The notes beneath the pieces were generated by a model. It made no database searches. It worked only from the letters and a program-made list of their open reading frames with translations, and was not told the DNA's origin. From Pseudoflavonifractor sp. 60 (lineage in GTDB: Bacteria; Bacillota; Clostridia; Oscillospirales; Oscillospiraceae): a DNA stretch of 64,000 nt. The stretch is from the NCBI RefSeq assembly GCF_009911645.1, contig NZ_QWKI01000041.1:1-64000 (forward strand), written 5' to 3'. Position numbers and translations under genes: made by a program. This document shows, one piece after another, positions 42,377 through 52,272 of the stretch (its first letter is position 1; each line of letters opens with the position of its first letter).

Positions 42377-43567
42377 TTATTTCAACTCACAAAGCAAAGA
42401 ATAACCCATTGTTCCGTCTGGCATATTTGCGCCAAAATTATCCGCTATGGTAGCGCCTATCACTGCGAAAGTATCACATTCAGGAATGGCTCCCCCGCCC
42501 TTCATAGAGGGTGAATAGGCCAAAAAAGGTACTTTCTCCCTGGTATGGTCAGTCCCAGTATGGGTTGGGTCGTTGCCGTGGTCCGCCGTAATGATGAGCA
42601 AATCGTCTTCCCGCAGGATATCCAGAAGTTCGCCTAATTTTTCATCAAAACGCTCCAGTTCGCCGGCGTATCCTTTCGGGTCCCGCCGGTGTCCCCAAAG
42701 GGCATCGAAATCCACCAGATTTACAAAGCACAGGCCATGAAAATCCCCCTTTGCAGTCTCAATGGTCTGCTCCATACCGTGAACGGAGCTTGTAGATTTT
42801 TGGGCTTGGGTGATCCCCTCACCATCAAATATGTCCCGAATCTTGCCAATTGAAATGACATCCAGGCCGTTGGCTTTCAGGGCGTCCAGGGCAGTTTTGC
42901 CAAAGGGCTTCAGGGCATAATCGTGCCGGTTGCTGGTTCGTTTGAACTCGCCCTTCTTTTTTCCTACATAGGGGCGGGCAATCACGCGGCCCACTTTCCA
43001 CTCCTCTCTCATGGTGAGCTCACGGGCAATTTCACAGCAGCGGTACAACTCATCCAGGCCAAAGGTCTCCTCATTCCCGCAGATTTGCAGCACGGAATCC
43101 GCAGAGGTATACACGATCATGTGTCCTGTGGCAATTTTCTCCTCGGCCAGCTCCTCCAAGATTTCCGTTCCGCTGGCGCTCTTATTTCCGATGATGGTTC
43201 TGCCAGTCCTCTGCTCCAGCTCGGCAATCAGCTCCGGCGGGAAGCCGTTTTCTGTAAATGTGCGAAACGGCTGCTTGACCTCCAGTCCCATCATCTCCCA
43301 ATGGCCGGTCATGGTATCCTTTCCCCAGCTCTTTTCCCGCAGAACTCCATAGTAGCCCCGGGAGATCTCTGCCGGCTCGACCTGTTTCAAAGGCGTCAGG
43401 TTTGCGATACCCAATGTTTGCAGATTTGGAATGCGGAGGGTTTCCACCGCCTGGAAAATATGTCCCAGGGTATTCACGTCAACATCGCCAAATGCCGGGG
43501 AATCCTCCATCGCGCCAACGCCCAGCGAATCCACCACAATGACAAAGATACGCTTATAAGCTTCCAT
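42377..43567 (-). CDS. deoB: Phosphopentomutase
   Basis: A 396-aa DeoB that interconverts (deoxy)ribose-1-phosphate and -5-phosphate in nucleoside salvage. Metal-binding motifs of the alkaline phosphatase superfamily are visible: VVDSLGVG (Asp near 10), [12 protein letters not shown] near 86-97, and [22 protein letters not shown] near 334-355. ATG 43567 is preferred because AAGGGGAG lies 7 nt upstream; ATG 43573 is too close. It overlaps the deoD remnant by 14 nt. It is the only intact gene of this operon. Confidence 0.95.
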   Translation of the reverse strand: MEAYKRIFVIVVDSLGVGAMEDSPAFGDVDVNTLGHIFQAVETLRIPNLQTLGIANLTPLKQVEPAEISRGYYGVLREKSWGKDTMTGHWEMMGLEVKQPFRTFTENGFPPELIAELEQRTGRTIIGNKSASGTEILEELAEEKIATGHMIVYTSADSVLQICGNEETFGLDELYRCCEIARELTMREEWKVGRVIARPYVGKKKGEFKRTSNRHDYALKPFGKTALDALKANGLDVISIGKIRDIFDGEGITQAQKSTSSVHGMEQTIETAKGDFHGLCFVNLVDFDALWGHRRDPKGYAGELERFDEKLGELLDILREDDLLIITADHGNDPTHTGTDHTREKVPFLAYSPSMKGGGAIPECDTFAVIGATIADNFGANMPDGTMGYSLLCELK

Positions 43568-43869
43568 CCCCATACTCCCCTTTTGCCAGTTCCAAGGCGC
43601 AGCGAATCATAAGGTCAAGGTTCTGTTCCCGCTGTTCGTTGGTCAATGCGGTGTTGGTGTGGATAGGGAATCCCCATCCCGCTGCCCTGGACAGACACCG
43701 GCTGCCCCTGGTAGGTTCCGGAATACCCATACATCCCTCTGACGCGGTTATAGCAGACCACATCCTCCAGGTAAGTTTCTGCGACATATTTCGCACGGAG
43801 GGGGTCGCCGGGCATCAGGACAGTTTTCGCAATCTGCCCCGGCTCCGCCTCATTGTGAAAGGTTTTCAT
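43554..43869 (-). pseudogene. deoD: deoD purine nucleoside phosphorylase, internally deleted
   Basis: The N-terminus is clear ([28 protein letters not shown], then [27 protein letters not shown], about 65 residues). Translation then leaves frame near 43678, and another frame gives a DeoD-like C-terminus ([20 protein letters not shown]). About 140 central residues of a normal 235-aa protein, including the catalytic centre, are missing. A deletion with frameshift is the simplest explanation. Confidence 0.85.
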
Positions 43870-43900
43870 ATGTATCCGCTCCATTTCAGTAAATTATACT

Positions 43901-44650
43901 TTATCTGCTTTTACGTTTCAAGCTGATCTTATAGAGGTCCGCTCCCATAAACATTTTATGGGACAACACGGGTTTGTCGTATTCGGTATAGAGCTCCTCC
44001 TCCATAATCAGGAGGGGGTCCCCCTCCGGAACCGCCAGAATATTGGCTAGGCGTTCCCGTGCGTGTACAATCCGCAGCTTGGTATCGCTGTACAGCCGGC
44101 CGGAGGACAGCAGCCGGGTATAAAATGTGTAAACGCTGTCCGTATCCTCCAGATCCACATCGCCCTTGTCCAACACCTCATAGGGCATATACACCATGGC
44201 GAACCCCACCGGCATATCCTGATGGTAGTAGGTGATGTCGATCACGGCAACAATACTGGAGGGTCTGAGCTTCAGTACCTCCTGATGCTTGCGGGTGGCG
44301 GGCTGGAAGCCCACAGTGGTGACCGTGCGGTCGATGGGGTGGACACAGAAATCCAGGATGGGATTGCCCACCTTCTCCAAGCCGTTGGATTTCAGGTCCT
44401 GATTGGAGAGCACAATATTGCCCTTTCCCTGATGGTTGCCTACCAGCCCGTCCTCCTACAACAGGAGCATGGCCTGCCGTAATGTGCTTCTGCTGACCTG
44501 AAACTGTTCCGCAAGGATGCTTTCTCCCGGCAGCTTATCCCCAGGCTTGTACTTGCCCTCCTTCAGGCACTGGCAAATCGTTTCATATACGGACACATAC
44601 AGCGGAATCTTAACATTTTTTCCTTTACGACATTCTTCATAGTTGGTCAT
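43901..44650 (-). pseudogene. GntR/HutC-family regulator with an in-frame amber stop
   Basis: The N-terminal winged HTH (PLYVSVYETICQCLKEGKY, GDKLPGESILAEQF, RSTLRQAMLLL) runs to a TAG at 44456-44458. The same frame then continues EDGLVGNHQGKGNIVLSNQ and a UTRA ligand domain to 43901. The codon position is Gln in the family pattern (LLQEDGL), so a CAG-to-TAG change is likely. The start overlaps the upstream chimeric ORF by 4 nt. It probably regulated the nucleoside operon. Confidence 0.85.
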
Positions 44651-45633
44651 ACTCCTTTGTTGGCTTGTTGAACAAATCGTTCTGCCAATAGTATAACCCT
44701 ATCTACCAGTTTGCCAAGTGCTTCCGGCCCTTTACCCCGCTTGCCCACAAATAAAAGAATCAGCAGCGTAATGATGTAGGGCAGCATCTGTACGATTTGG
44801 GAGGGGATGGACAGGTCGGTGAGGTAGAACCGGGCTGCCTGAGCCACGGCGAACACCATTCCGGCCAGCAGCGAGCCCACCGGCTGCCAGCCGCCAAAGA
44901 TGTTGGCGGCCAGTCCCATAAAGCCCCGTCCGGCGGTCATATCCGTCACAAAGAGGTTGTTCTGGGACAGGGAGAGGTAGGAGCCCGCCAGCCCCGCAAT
45001 TGCCCCCGCCGACATCATTGCAATATAGCGGTAGCGGTTGACCGGCACGCCCGCTGTCTGAACCGCATGGGGCTGGTCGCCAATGGCGCGGTAGCGCAGG
45101 CCGTATTTCGTCTTGTAAAACAATACCCAGACTGCCGCGACAATGAGCAGCATGGCATACAGGTAGGGAGACTGATTTTTGAAAAATGCGCCGAGAACAG
45201 GAATGTCGCAGAGCACAGGCACCGTCAGGTTGGAGACAGCTTTGACCGGCTCAGACATTCCCTCAGTGTGCCAGATGGCTTTAAGCTTGCTCGCTGGCCT
45301 TCCGGTCCAGAAACAGACCGCCCTGCTCTTTTCCGATAATGATATTTTCCAGAACGGTGAGCTGGCTGACCAGCATGAAGTGCTGGTGTACCATGCCGAT
45401 TTCGGATCCACCTGATCGTAGGTAATCCCAAGTTCTTTTTCTGCCCGCCGGACGCCCTCCAAGGCCAAATCGTTAAAGGAATTGCCGCCCAAGCCCGCCT
45501 GTGTGAAGATGATTCCGATGTGTGCCGTGCCTCTGTCCGTGTCTCTGCCTCCTGCCGTACCGCACCCTGTCAGTACAGCGGCCATATATGCCGCTGCCAA
45601 TAATGCGGTCAATCGTCTTTTCCGGCTTCTCAT
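44647..45633 (-). pseudogene. Collapsed nucleoside ABC transporter operon (Bmp lipoprotein / ATPase / permease chimera)
   Basis: One open frame joins pieces of three genes. Residues 1-85 are a BMP-family nucleoside-binding lipoprotein start (signal peptide with VLTGC lipobox, then IGIIFTQAGLGGNSFNDLALEG). From about 45405 to 45300 another frame encodes an ABC ATPase Q-loop segment (IGMVHQHFMLVSQLTVLENI), read out of frame here. From about 45230 the frame is a NupQ-type permease (YLYAMLLIVAAVWVLFYKTKYGLRYRAIG to the C-terminus). Large deletions between the genes explain the structure. Not expected to transport. Confidence 0.85.
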
Positions 45634-46212
45634 TGAATAAGTCCCCCTTTGTTGTAGTGCATTTAAATTTACTTGTCCAATAAATACGGCAATGCAACAG
45701 TATAAATTATAAAATTTGTCAACAGAAAGGGGAGTGAATCCTAAAACTTTGTAAAAAGTGAACAAGATTTAGGCGTGGTTTTTTGACGCTTTGCCGAGGC
45801 ATAGACGCCTAGGGCCCGCCCCACGATGGATGAAAAGCGGAGAGATAGGGTTTTCTCCATACCTCTCCGCTGATGCTATCGCTGTCATAATTGGCCTTGC
45901 GGTGGAGGCAAAGCCGGTTTTCCTGGCATCATCCCAGGGTTGATGCACTTATGGGAACACTGCCCAGGTCTCTAACGGGCTGGGGCTTAACTTTGCCGCC
46001 ATGAACCCCAAAAAGCTGCCTCTTTGCCGCTCTTTTCGTTCCTGCTGTACTTCCCTTTTGCTCCTTATTATGCTTTGCGGACTGCCCAGCTCAACGCCAG
46101 ACAGTCCGCTTTTCGACAGTCTGATTGCTGTGTAAAATCTGAAAAGTACACGGCGCTATATCAGATTCCAGTTTTTTCTCTGTGTCCTGCAAGGTGTAAG
46201 CAAATGATACAC
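45634..46212. other. Intergenic gap between nucleoside operon and recombinase
   Basis: No credible gene. A 9-bp inverted repeat AGCGGAGAG / CTCTCCGCT is at 45836-45871. The first 150 bp are AT-rich and may hold the old nucleoside-operon promoter; the left end of the next mobile element is probably in this stretch. Confidence 0.4.
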
Positions 46213-48042
46213 TTACACATTTTGGAGTTTCCCAAAAAATATCCCCAATCGCCCCGTCAATTCAATTTCTTCTCCGCAGCATTTGCAGACCAGCTTAAAT
46301 GGCTGACCGACAACGTGTTCGCCGGCCTTCATCATCTGGTAGCGTTCCCGGCTCTTGACTCGATGGCGGTGCAGGGATGCCTGCCGCTTTTCTTCCTCCG
46401 GCGTCAACTCCGGGGCCGGGAGGTCGAACCGCCCAATAAACTTCAGATAAATCTCGACTTCCTGCGTCCTGTCGCCGTCAATCTTTTCCGGGGCATAGAC
46501 GATGATTTTTTCGATAAACTCGTTGATCATGGGCGTAGTCAGTTCCGAAAAGTCCGTGTACTTCTTTGCCAGGGCGAGGAACCGTTCCACATTGGCGGTG
46601 TCCTGCTCGAAACTGTTCAGTGCCGATTCCGCCTCCGTGACGGCCTGCCGGAGCGTTGCCTGTTCCTGCTCATACCCGGCAAGGAGAGTGTCAAAGCGTT
46701 CCTCACCGATGCGCCCCACCGCATAGGATTCGTATAGCTTCTTGATGATGGTGTCCAGTTCTTCACAGCGTCGCCTGTCTTTGTTCAATTTGCGTTTCAG
46801 GTCTTTCGCCGCCTGCGCCTGCCGGACTTCGGACGCCGCTCGAACTTTTTGGATAAACTCCGTTTCGTTGGAGATGGCATAGGTGCTGGCAGCCCGGATT
46901 GTCTCCAGGATCAGCGTCCGCAGTGCCTTTGTAGAGATATGATGATTACTGCAGGCACTGTCATGATACTGCCGGGCCAGCGTGTAAGTGGAGCAGTCGA
47001 ACCAGTCCGAGGAATAGGGCTTGGTGGCGGTTCCCTGTGAACGGTGATTATACAGCTTCGCGCCGCAGTCGGCACAGTAGAGAAGCCCGGTCAGGGGATT
47101 GGCCTCGCCGATGGTGTCGTGGCGGCGGGGTGTATTTCTCAGTTTCTGGGCAAGCTCCCAGGTCTCTTTATCCACGATGGCCTCATGGGTGTTTTCAAAA
47201 ATCAGCCAGTCCTCTGGCGAGTGGACAATGGCCCGTTTGTCCTTGTAGGACTCCTTGTGGGTGCGGAAGTTGACCGTATGGCCCATATACTCCGGTTTAG
47301 AGAGAATCTGCCCGACCGCAAACCCGTTCCAGCTATAAGGCCGGGGGATGTCCTCTCTGCTTTTCCATACGCCCCGCCCCTGTCTGGCGAAATAGGTGGC
47401 AGGCGTCTCGATCTTCTCTTCGCAGAGCATCGTGGCGATCTCATAGGGGCCGCGGCCCTCGATAGTAAGCTGGAAGATACGCCGCACGACTGCCGCCGCT
47501 TCCTCGTCAATCAGCCAGTGATATTTGTCATTGGGGTCTTTCTTGTAGCCGTAGATGGCACAGTTGGTGGTGGGCTTGCCGGACTCACCCTTGACCCGGA
47601 TGGCGGTGCGCTGCTTGCGGCTCAGGTCCCTCAAATACCATTCGCTCATGATGTTGACAAAGGGAGCAAACTCGCTGGAACTGGGGTCATCGCTGTCGAT
47701 GCTGTTGCCAATGGCAATAAAACGCACCCCAAATTTTCTGAAGAGGACTTCCGTATAAAAACCGGTTTGGAGATAATCTCTGCCGATTCTGCTCATGTCC
47801 TTCGTCAGCACCAGGGCCACTTTCCCGGCCTCAATGTCAGCAATCAGCCGTTTCCATGCCGACCTGTCGAAGTTGCCGCCCGACCATCCGTCATCACAGT
47901 AGGCGGCGTAGAGGTTCCAGCCCTGCTCCTGCACATAGCGGCTAAGCATGATTTTCTGATTTTCGATGGACACACTCTCGCCGGTTCTCTCATCATCCCG
48001 GCTGAGCCTGCAATAGATTCCAACATTGTATTTTTCCTGCAT
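46213..48042 (-). CDS. Large serine recombinase (TndX/TnpX-like)
   Basis: A 609-aa recombinase. The catalytic domain (1-150) has VGIYCRLSRDDERTGESVSIENQ with the nucleophile Ser in CRLS, and the conserved DMSRIGRDYLQTGFY. The recombinase domain spans about 165-290. A zinc ribbon follows (LLYCADCGAKL, then CSTYTLARQYHDSACSNHH), then a coiled coil (400-470) and a DUF4368-like tail with a CKCCGEEIEL zinc pair. The gene is intact and could move the element carrying the two genes upstream of it. Confidence 0.93.
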   Translation of the reverse strand: MQEKYNVGIYCRLSRDDERTGESVSIENQKIMLSRYVQEQGWNLYAAYCDDGWSGGNFDRSAWKRLIADIEAGKVALVLTKDMSRIGRDYLQTGFYTEVLFRKFGVRFIAIGNSIDSDDPSSSEFAPFVNIMSEWYLRDLSRKQRTAIRVKGESGKPTTNCAIYGYKKDPNDKYHWLIDEEAAAVVRRIFQLTIEGRGPYEIATMLCEEKIETPATYFARQGRGVWKSREDIPRPYSWNGFAVGQILSKPEYMGHTVNFRTHKESYKDKRAIVHSPEDWLIFENTHEAIVDKETWELAQKLRNTPRRHDTIGEANPLTGLLYCADCGAKLYNHRSQGTATKPYSSDWFDCSTYTLARQYHDSACSNHHISTKALRTLILETIRAASTYAISNETEFIQKVRAASEVRQAQAAKDLKRKLNKDRRRCEELDTIIKKLYESYAVGRIGEERFDTLLAGYEQEQATLRQAVTEAESALNSFEQDTANVERFLALAKKYTDFSELTTPMINEFIEKIIVYAPEKIDGDRTQEVEIYLKFIGRFDLPAPELTPEEEKRQASLHRHRVKSRERYQMMKAGEHVVGQPFKLVCKCCGEEIELTGRLGIFFGKLQNV

Positions 48043-48151
48043 CTTGTTTTTTTACCTCCCTGGACGCAGGAACATAGCATCTGTTACCTGCCCCCATCAT
48101 AACCGCTTTAGCACTGTAAAGCAATAGTTTTCTGACAGAAATCAGAAGTTT

Positions 48152-48367
48152 TTACGCCGTCTGCCGCCTGTTCCGCTCCAGTTCCGCCCTGTCGATGACC
48201 TCGCCCATCTCCGCTTTTTCCGCAAAGCTGCTGGACAGGTGATAGGTCACTCCGTCCATTTCCACATCAAGGCCCAGGTTCAAAAACACGCCCCGGCACC
48301 CGCCGTATTCAAAGCCGGGAAGTTCCCCTGCCACTGTGATTTCCACTGGCCGTTTTTCGGTTTTCAT
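48152..48367 (-). CDS. Small element-encoded protein, unknown function
   Basis: A 71-aa acidic protein (MKTEKRPVEITVAGELPGFEYGG, then DGVTYHLSSSFAEKAEMGEVIDRAEL). AGGAGGTG precedes ATG 48367, which overlaps the end of the next upstream gene. The family is not recognised; it lies between a recombinase gene and another accessory gene. Confidence 0.65.
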   Translation of the reverse strand: MKTEKRPVEITVAGELPGFEYGGCRGVFLNLGLDVEMDGVTYHLSSSFAEKAEMGEVIDRAELERNRRQTA

Positions 48368-48828
48368 GCGACACCTCCTATGCTCCGCAGAATGTCCACG
48401 GTGTTGCCCAGCGCACAATAAAGCGCCTCATTGTCTGGATTTCTCATGCTGGACTTCGCCGCCATTCGGATTTCCCGCAGGGCAACCTCCACCTCCCGTG
48501 TGGTGTACCCATTTTGAACGGCGGCGATGGCAAGGTTGGCGAGATAGACGCAATCGGTATGGCCCAACTTGTCCTGCACCGCCATTCTACCGAGCTGCTC
48601 CAGGATGCCGTCACGGGATTTCAAGGTGACGGCTGTTCTGTCCTCTCGCCATAAGACCTCGCTGTTTTGAATTTCGGTAGCCGCTACCGATAACAGGTGG
48701 ACGCCCTCGTACATATACATCTTGTTCAACGCCTGCCGCCTGCTGGGGGCGTATTCCTCGGTAATGTGGGCGTCCAGCTTCGGCCTGCCCCGCCCGCGCC
48801 TGACTTCCTCTGTCTTGATTTTTTCCAT
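48364..48828 (-). CDS. Element-encoded protein with AT-hook-like N-terminus
   Basis: A 154-aa protein. Residues 8-17 (VRRGRGRPKL) resemble an AT-hook, the rest is helical with QNGYTTREVEVALREI. ATG 48828 has GGAGGCTGG upstream; the frame runs on to 48885. The end overlaps the 71-aa gene, so they form an operon toward the recombinase. The function is unknown; it may be a DNA-binding accessory factor. Confidence 0.65.
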   Translation of the reverse strand: MEKIKTEEVRRGRGRPKLDAHITEEYAPSRRQALNKMYMYEGVHLLSVAATEIQNSEVLWREDRTAVTLKSRDGILEQLGRMAVQDKLGHTDCVYLANLAIAAVQNGYTTREVEVALREIRMAAKSSMRNPDNEALYCALGNTVDILRSIGGVA

Positions 48829-49504
48829 TGTCCAGCCTCCCTTCAAAAACAAAAAACGCAGATACAACAAGACCGACCCCAGCAAAACGCTGTGGTTCGG
48901 TCTATGTATCTGCGTGAAAAATATGTGCAGTATTCAGTTCGCTATTATGGTAGCACAAACAGATGTTCCTATCAATGCCTTTGAAGAAAGTTTGTCGAGG
49001 GCTGGTGGACAGTACAGGCTTTCACTACTGGGCAAGCAGGGCGTTTGTATATACAAACGCTCAAAACCTGCGGTTCCCGGCGATGCCGGAAACCGTAGGT
49101 TTTGCTTGTTGGGAAGTATCCCAAGCCCTTTGAACAGACCGCTCCGCTGGTCTGGCTACGGCTCTGCGAGCCTGACAGATTTTGAAAAATGCCGTTTCCT
49201 ATTACGGGACAGTTTGCGATTATGCTGGTAAGCCAGCCTTGCCGCTTTCAAAACATCTCCGCCGGGGGCGGAAGAAAAAAGCGCCGGAACGGTGCGTAGC
49301 CGCAGAATGAAATTCTGCGAAAAGGGGGTTGGGGGCTGTGCCACCAACAAGCAAAAACAGCTTTCCGGCGTGACCGCCAGAAAGCTGTTTTGAGTATTTG
49401 TGGGAACAAATACACTGCTTGCCACTTTGGTGACGACCCTTACTTGGGCTGGTCATGCATTTATAAACCGAAAACTAATATGCAGACTTTCCTATGAACG
49501 AGCA
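48829..49504 (-). other. Hairpin-rich non-coding region
   Basis: A 20-bp perfect palindrome at 49041-49060, a 17-bp stem (49063-49080 with 49086-49103, one mismatch), an enclosing CAAGC/GCTTG pair (49033-49037 with 49104-49108) that would make a three-way junction, TTGGGA/TCCCAA at 49109-49124, CGCAGAAT/ATTCTGCG around 49302-49320, a 12-bp stem at about 49353-49391 and GTATTTGT/ACAAATAC around 49396-49415. No ORF with a ribosome binding site. Possible transfer origin or structured RNA. Confidence 0.55.
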
Positions 49505-51226
49505 TCAGAGGCTCCATATCGTACGTGCCTGCTCAAAGAGCCATTTGGCGCGGGCCGAAATTTCGTTCTCGTCCCAAGCTACTTTTGTAAGGACATCGTA
49601 AAGAGTACAAAGCCCACTTGCACACAAAGCGAGTCCCGGTTTCCCGTTGCCGTTTCCGGCCTTCTTCATATCCCACGTTGCGTCTCTGATGGAAGCATTC
49701 AAGGATTGCGTAATAATTGCCAGATTTCCAAGAGTCAAAAGAATGGAGTCCCGCTGTCGCTCCAAATCATCTGTAGCACAGGGTGTCCAGTTATTTCTCC
49801 ACTTTTTGGGCATGAGGTGTTCAAGGCTGTACTGGTTAAATCCCAATAAGGCAACCGCGCTGTTGGAGGGGCGTATCTTGCTTTCAATAAGATAAATGAT
49901 CCCCTTTGACTGGAGATTGACCAACTTGGAATTTTCAAATCCATTCCACAATTCATTGTCATCAGGCGTGTAAGTCGTGGCATCCCCAGCGTTCTTCAAC
50001 TTTGCCTGCAACGTGTCGGCGTCCAAAACTTGATTCAGAATTAGGGATGTAAACAGGTTATTGTAATTTTTAGTAGACGCATGGACAATCATTCTCCGCA
50101 TGATATAGCTTTCAAGGATTCCATAAATTCTGTTTTTCTCGGCGTCATCAGAAATATTCTTTGCGACAAAAAGGATATATGGAATCATGGTGGTATTCTT
50201 TAGGCCGAATATCACGACATTGATTCGCTCTACACCAAAGTTGGAGGGAATACTTCGCTCGCACTGATCCAGCTTGAATGTATTCATAAAACAAAGCGCA
50301 TAGTCGTGCATCGCATCAAGGACTACATTTTTGTTCCCGCCGCAATAGGTGTTGATAAAGTGCTGATATGACTGCGATAGATGGTCCACTCTTGCATACA
50401 TCAGCTTATCTTCATTTGTGATATTGTAGTTCCGATCTTGAATGAAAAGCTGAAAATAGGCATCAAAGAATATATCAATCATTGCCCGCTTGAGACGGCC
50501 TGTTTCCAATTCTGTGTCCCAGTAAGCCTTTACATCATCATCCTTTTCAAATACAGATACCCATTTTGCCTCATACTCTTGAATGGTTTCACGGCTGAAA
50601 AAGTAGTTCTTCAACAGTTCCGATGTAGTCAGATTCACACCCAGGGAATTGATAGTATCGAAAATCTGCTGTTCATCCTCATCTTCGTCCAAATCAATTT
50701 TGACAAACTGAGTATTTGTCATGATTGTCATAATATCCAATTTCGTTTCATCGAGATTCTTGACAAAGAAATTGAACGCCTCAATAATTCTGGAGCCGGG
50801 AGCCGGATCGTCAATCTGTTCGGCTGATGTGGATGCCATCACTTTCTCAAAAGCGGCAATGTCATTTTTGCCGTGGCACAATGCAAGCGTTTGTCCCATA
50901 AGTCTGAACTGCATATCAAACATTGTTGTCTGCCCGGTCTTTAAGCAGAGGACTTTCATAAAAATCAGAAAAGTAGTCAGCCGCTGCTGCCCGTCAACAA
51001 CGGTTTTGCATACTGTAAATAAGTCACCCTGCCTGCGTTTACGTCCGACCTTCAAAATGATAGACCCAAAGAAATGGGGTTTGCCTGTTTTTACGATAAA
51101 TTCCATATCATCTAACAGGCGCTGCCAAAGGTCACCCTTCCATACATAAGACCGCTGGAAAAATGGAACCTCAATCAGAGTACCGTTGTTAAAAATGTCT
51201 TGTATCAACGCCTTATGTGCATCCAT
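49505..51226 (-). CDS. DUF262/DUF1524 protein (GmrSD-like, putative defence nuclease)
   Basis: A 573-aa protein. The N-terminal DUF262 (ParB/Srx-like NTPase) has VPFFQRSYVWKGDLWQ near 20 and the signature VVDGQQRLTTFL near 72. The C-terminal DUF1524 HNH-type region has YSLEHLMPKKWRNNW (near 478) and LGNLAIITQSLNASI (near 515). GmrSD and BrxU-type proteins use this architecture to cleave modified phage DNA with NTP hydrolysis. AT-rich and flanked by recombinase genes, so it is acquired cargo. It lies 17 nt downstream of the next entry, in one operon. Confidence 0.85.
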   Translation of the reverse strand: MDAHKALIQDIFNNGTLIEVPFFQRSYVWKGDLWQRLLDDMEFIVKTGKPHFFGSIILKVGRKRRQGDLFTVCKTVVDGQQRLTTFLIFMKVLCLKTGQTTMFDMQFRLMGQTLALCHGKNDIAAFEKVMASTSAEQIDDPAPGSRIIEAFNFFVKNLDETKLDIMTIMTNTQFVKIDLDEDEDEQQIFDTINSLGVNLTTSELLKNYFFSRETIQEYEAKWVSVFEKDDDVKAYWDTELETGRLKRAMIDIFFDAYFQLFIQDRNYNITNEDKLMYARVDHLSQSYQHFINTYCGGNKNVVLDAMHDYALCFMNTFKLDQCERSIPSNFGVERINVVIFGLKNTTMIPYILFVAKNISDDAEKNRIYGILESYIMRRMIVHASTKNYNNLFTSLILNQVLDADTLQAKLKNAGDATTYTPDDNELWNGFENSKLVNLQSKGIIYLIESKIRPSNSAVALLGFNQYSLEHLMPKKWRNNWTPCATDDLERQRDSILLTLGNLAIITQSLNASIRDATWDMKKAGNGNGKPGLALCASGLCTLYDVLTKVAWDENEISARAKWLFEQARTIWSL

Positions 51227-51243
51227 ATGTATCTCTCCTATTA

Positions 51244-52272
51244 TTACTTCTTTTGTTTCAACGCACCGACAGGAGGCGGCACTTGCGCCATGTCGATTCC
51301 ATTTATCGTACAGAAATGCTCGAAAAACCTCTGCGCAAATTCCTTGTCTTTTGGCTCAGTTCTAACCTCCGCAATATCCCTCAATATCTGCGCGGCTTGG
51401 TTGTCGGAAAGATAGCGATGGAGACCAGAGCCAAAAACTATCCTCTCAGGTGCATTCTGATTGAGATAATAATTCCAAAACAATATCTGATGCGCCTCTT
51501 GCGGAGTGAGAGAAATTTTCCATTCGGATGTTGTGGTTACATAACCGGCATCCCGGTGATCTCCTTCGTAGCTTTCATCTACAAGGAAAACAGCGAAAAT
51601 AAAACGCGATTCATCGGAGACATAATTCGGTTCCCGTGAGGTTAGTACAGCCAGACTGTTACGCTGTACTTTCAAAAGACGCATTGGTTTTCCTCGGTTG
51701 GCTCCAGTCTGAACAACACCCGCGCTGGCCATCCAGTCACGCAACATATGACTCTCATAGCAAACGGAGTCCAAACCGCCGCCACCCCTCATCATATCCT
51801 CCAATTCGGTACGGCTAATTTTTCCATCCAGATAACAGCGGCATGGGGATTCTGTGTCAGCACACCAGATATGACGGGCTTTCTCAATATTGTATCGCAA
51901 GACTATATCAGAGCAAACACCGTTAAAGCCTATACAGGTCGATGTTTTTCCGCCATCACAATAGTTACACTTGAAGGCTACGTTGGAGCGTTCCACCTTT
52001 TTAAGTTTTTTTCGCACCTGTGGTTTCGGCGGGATTGGATCAGGCTGAACAGTAGATAATACAGCCGTTGCATGAGCATCGTTCTTTACTTGAAGGTCGC
52101 GGCTCACCTGTGCCATCAATCCCTGGTCAACACTTGTCAAATATTTCTCAAAAGCATCTGGGTAGACGAATTTTTTCTCAGTACCATTGAAATCAATAAC
52201 AAGCAGATTTGCAGTCTTGCTGATAATCGTTCCACTGCCAAATGTGTTATGAAATACTATACATCCTACCAT
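51244..52272 (-). CDS. Putative defence partner protein with SH3-like and Cys-rich regions
   Basis: A 342-aa protein. The N-terminus (IVFHNTFGSGTIISKTANLLVIDFNG, then KKFVYPDAFEKYL) resembles the small SH3-like domain found in UvrD-type and defence proteins. Then come a Lys-rich linker (about 85-95) and a Cys-rich core (CNYCDGGKTSTCIGFNGVC, then IWCADTESPCRCYLDG) likely to bind metal. The C-terminal half (about 190-342) has no recognised motif. ATG 52272 has AGGTGGGG upstream. First gene of the two-gene cassette; no function is assigned. Confidence 0.65.
   Translation of the reverse strand: MVGCIVFHNTFGSGTIISKTANLLVIDFNGTEKKFVYPDAFEKYLTSVDQGLMAQVSRDLQVKNDAHATAVLSTVQPDPIPPKPQVRKKLKKVERSNVAFKCNYCDGGKTSTCIGFNGVCSDIVLRYNIEKARHIWCADTESPCRCYLDGKISRTELEDMMRGGGGLDSVCYESHMLRDWMASAGVVQTGANRGKPMRLLKVQRNSLAVLTSREPNYVSDESRFIFAVFLVDESYEGDHRDAGYVTTTSEWKISLTPQEAHQILFWNYYLNQNAPERIVFGSGLHRYLSDNQAAQILRDIAEVRTEPKDKEFAQRFFEHFCTINGIDMAQVPPPVGALKQKK

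Noticed and set aside
44456-44458. Pyrrolysine or suppressor read-through of the TAG in the regulator gene
   Set aside because: No sign of a pyl system in the window and neighbouring genes of the operon are also broken, so a nonsense mutation is simpler.
46024-46737. 237-aa plus-strand ORF overlapping the TndX-like recombinase end
   Set aside because: Antisense to the recombinase over most of its length and without start signals.
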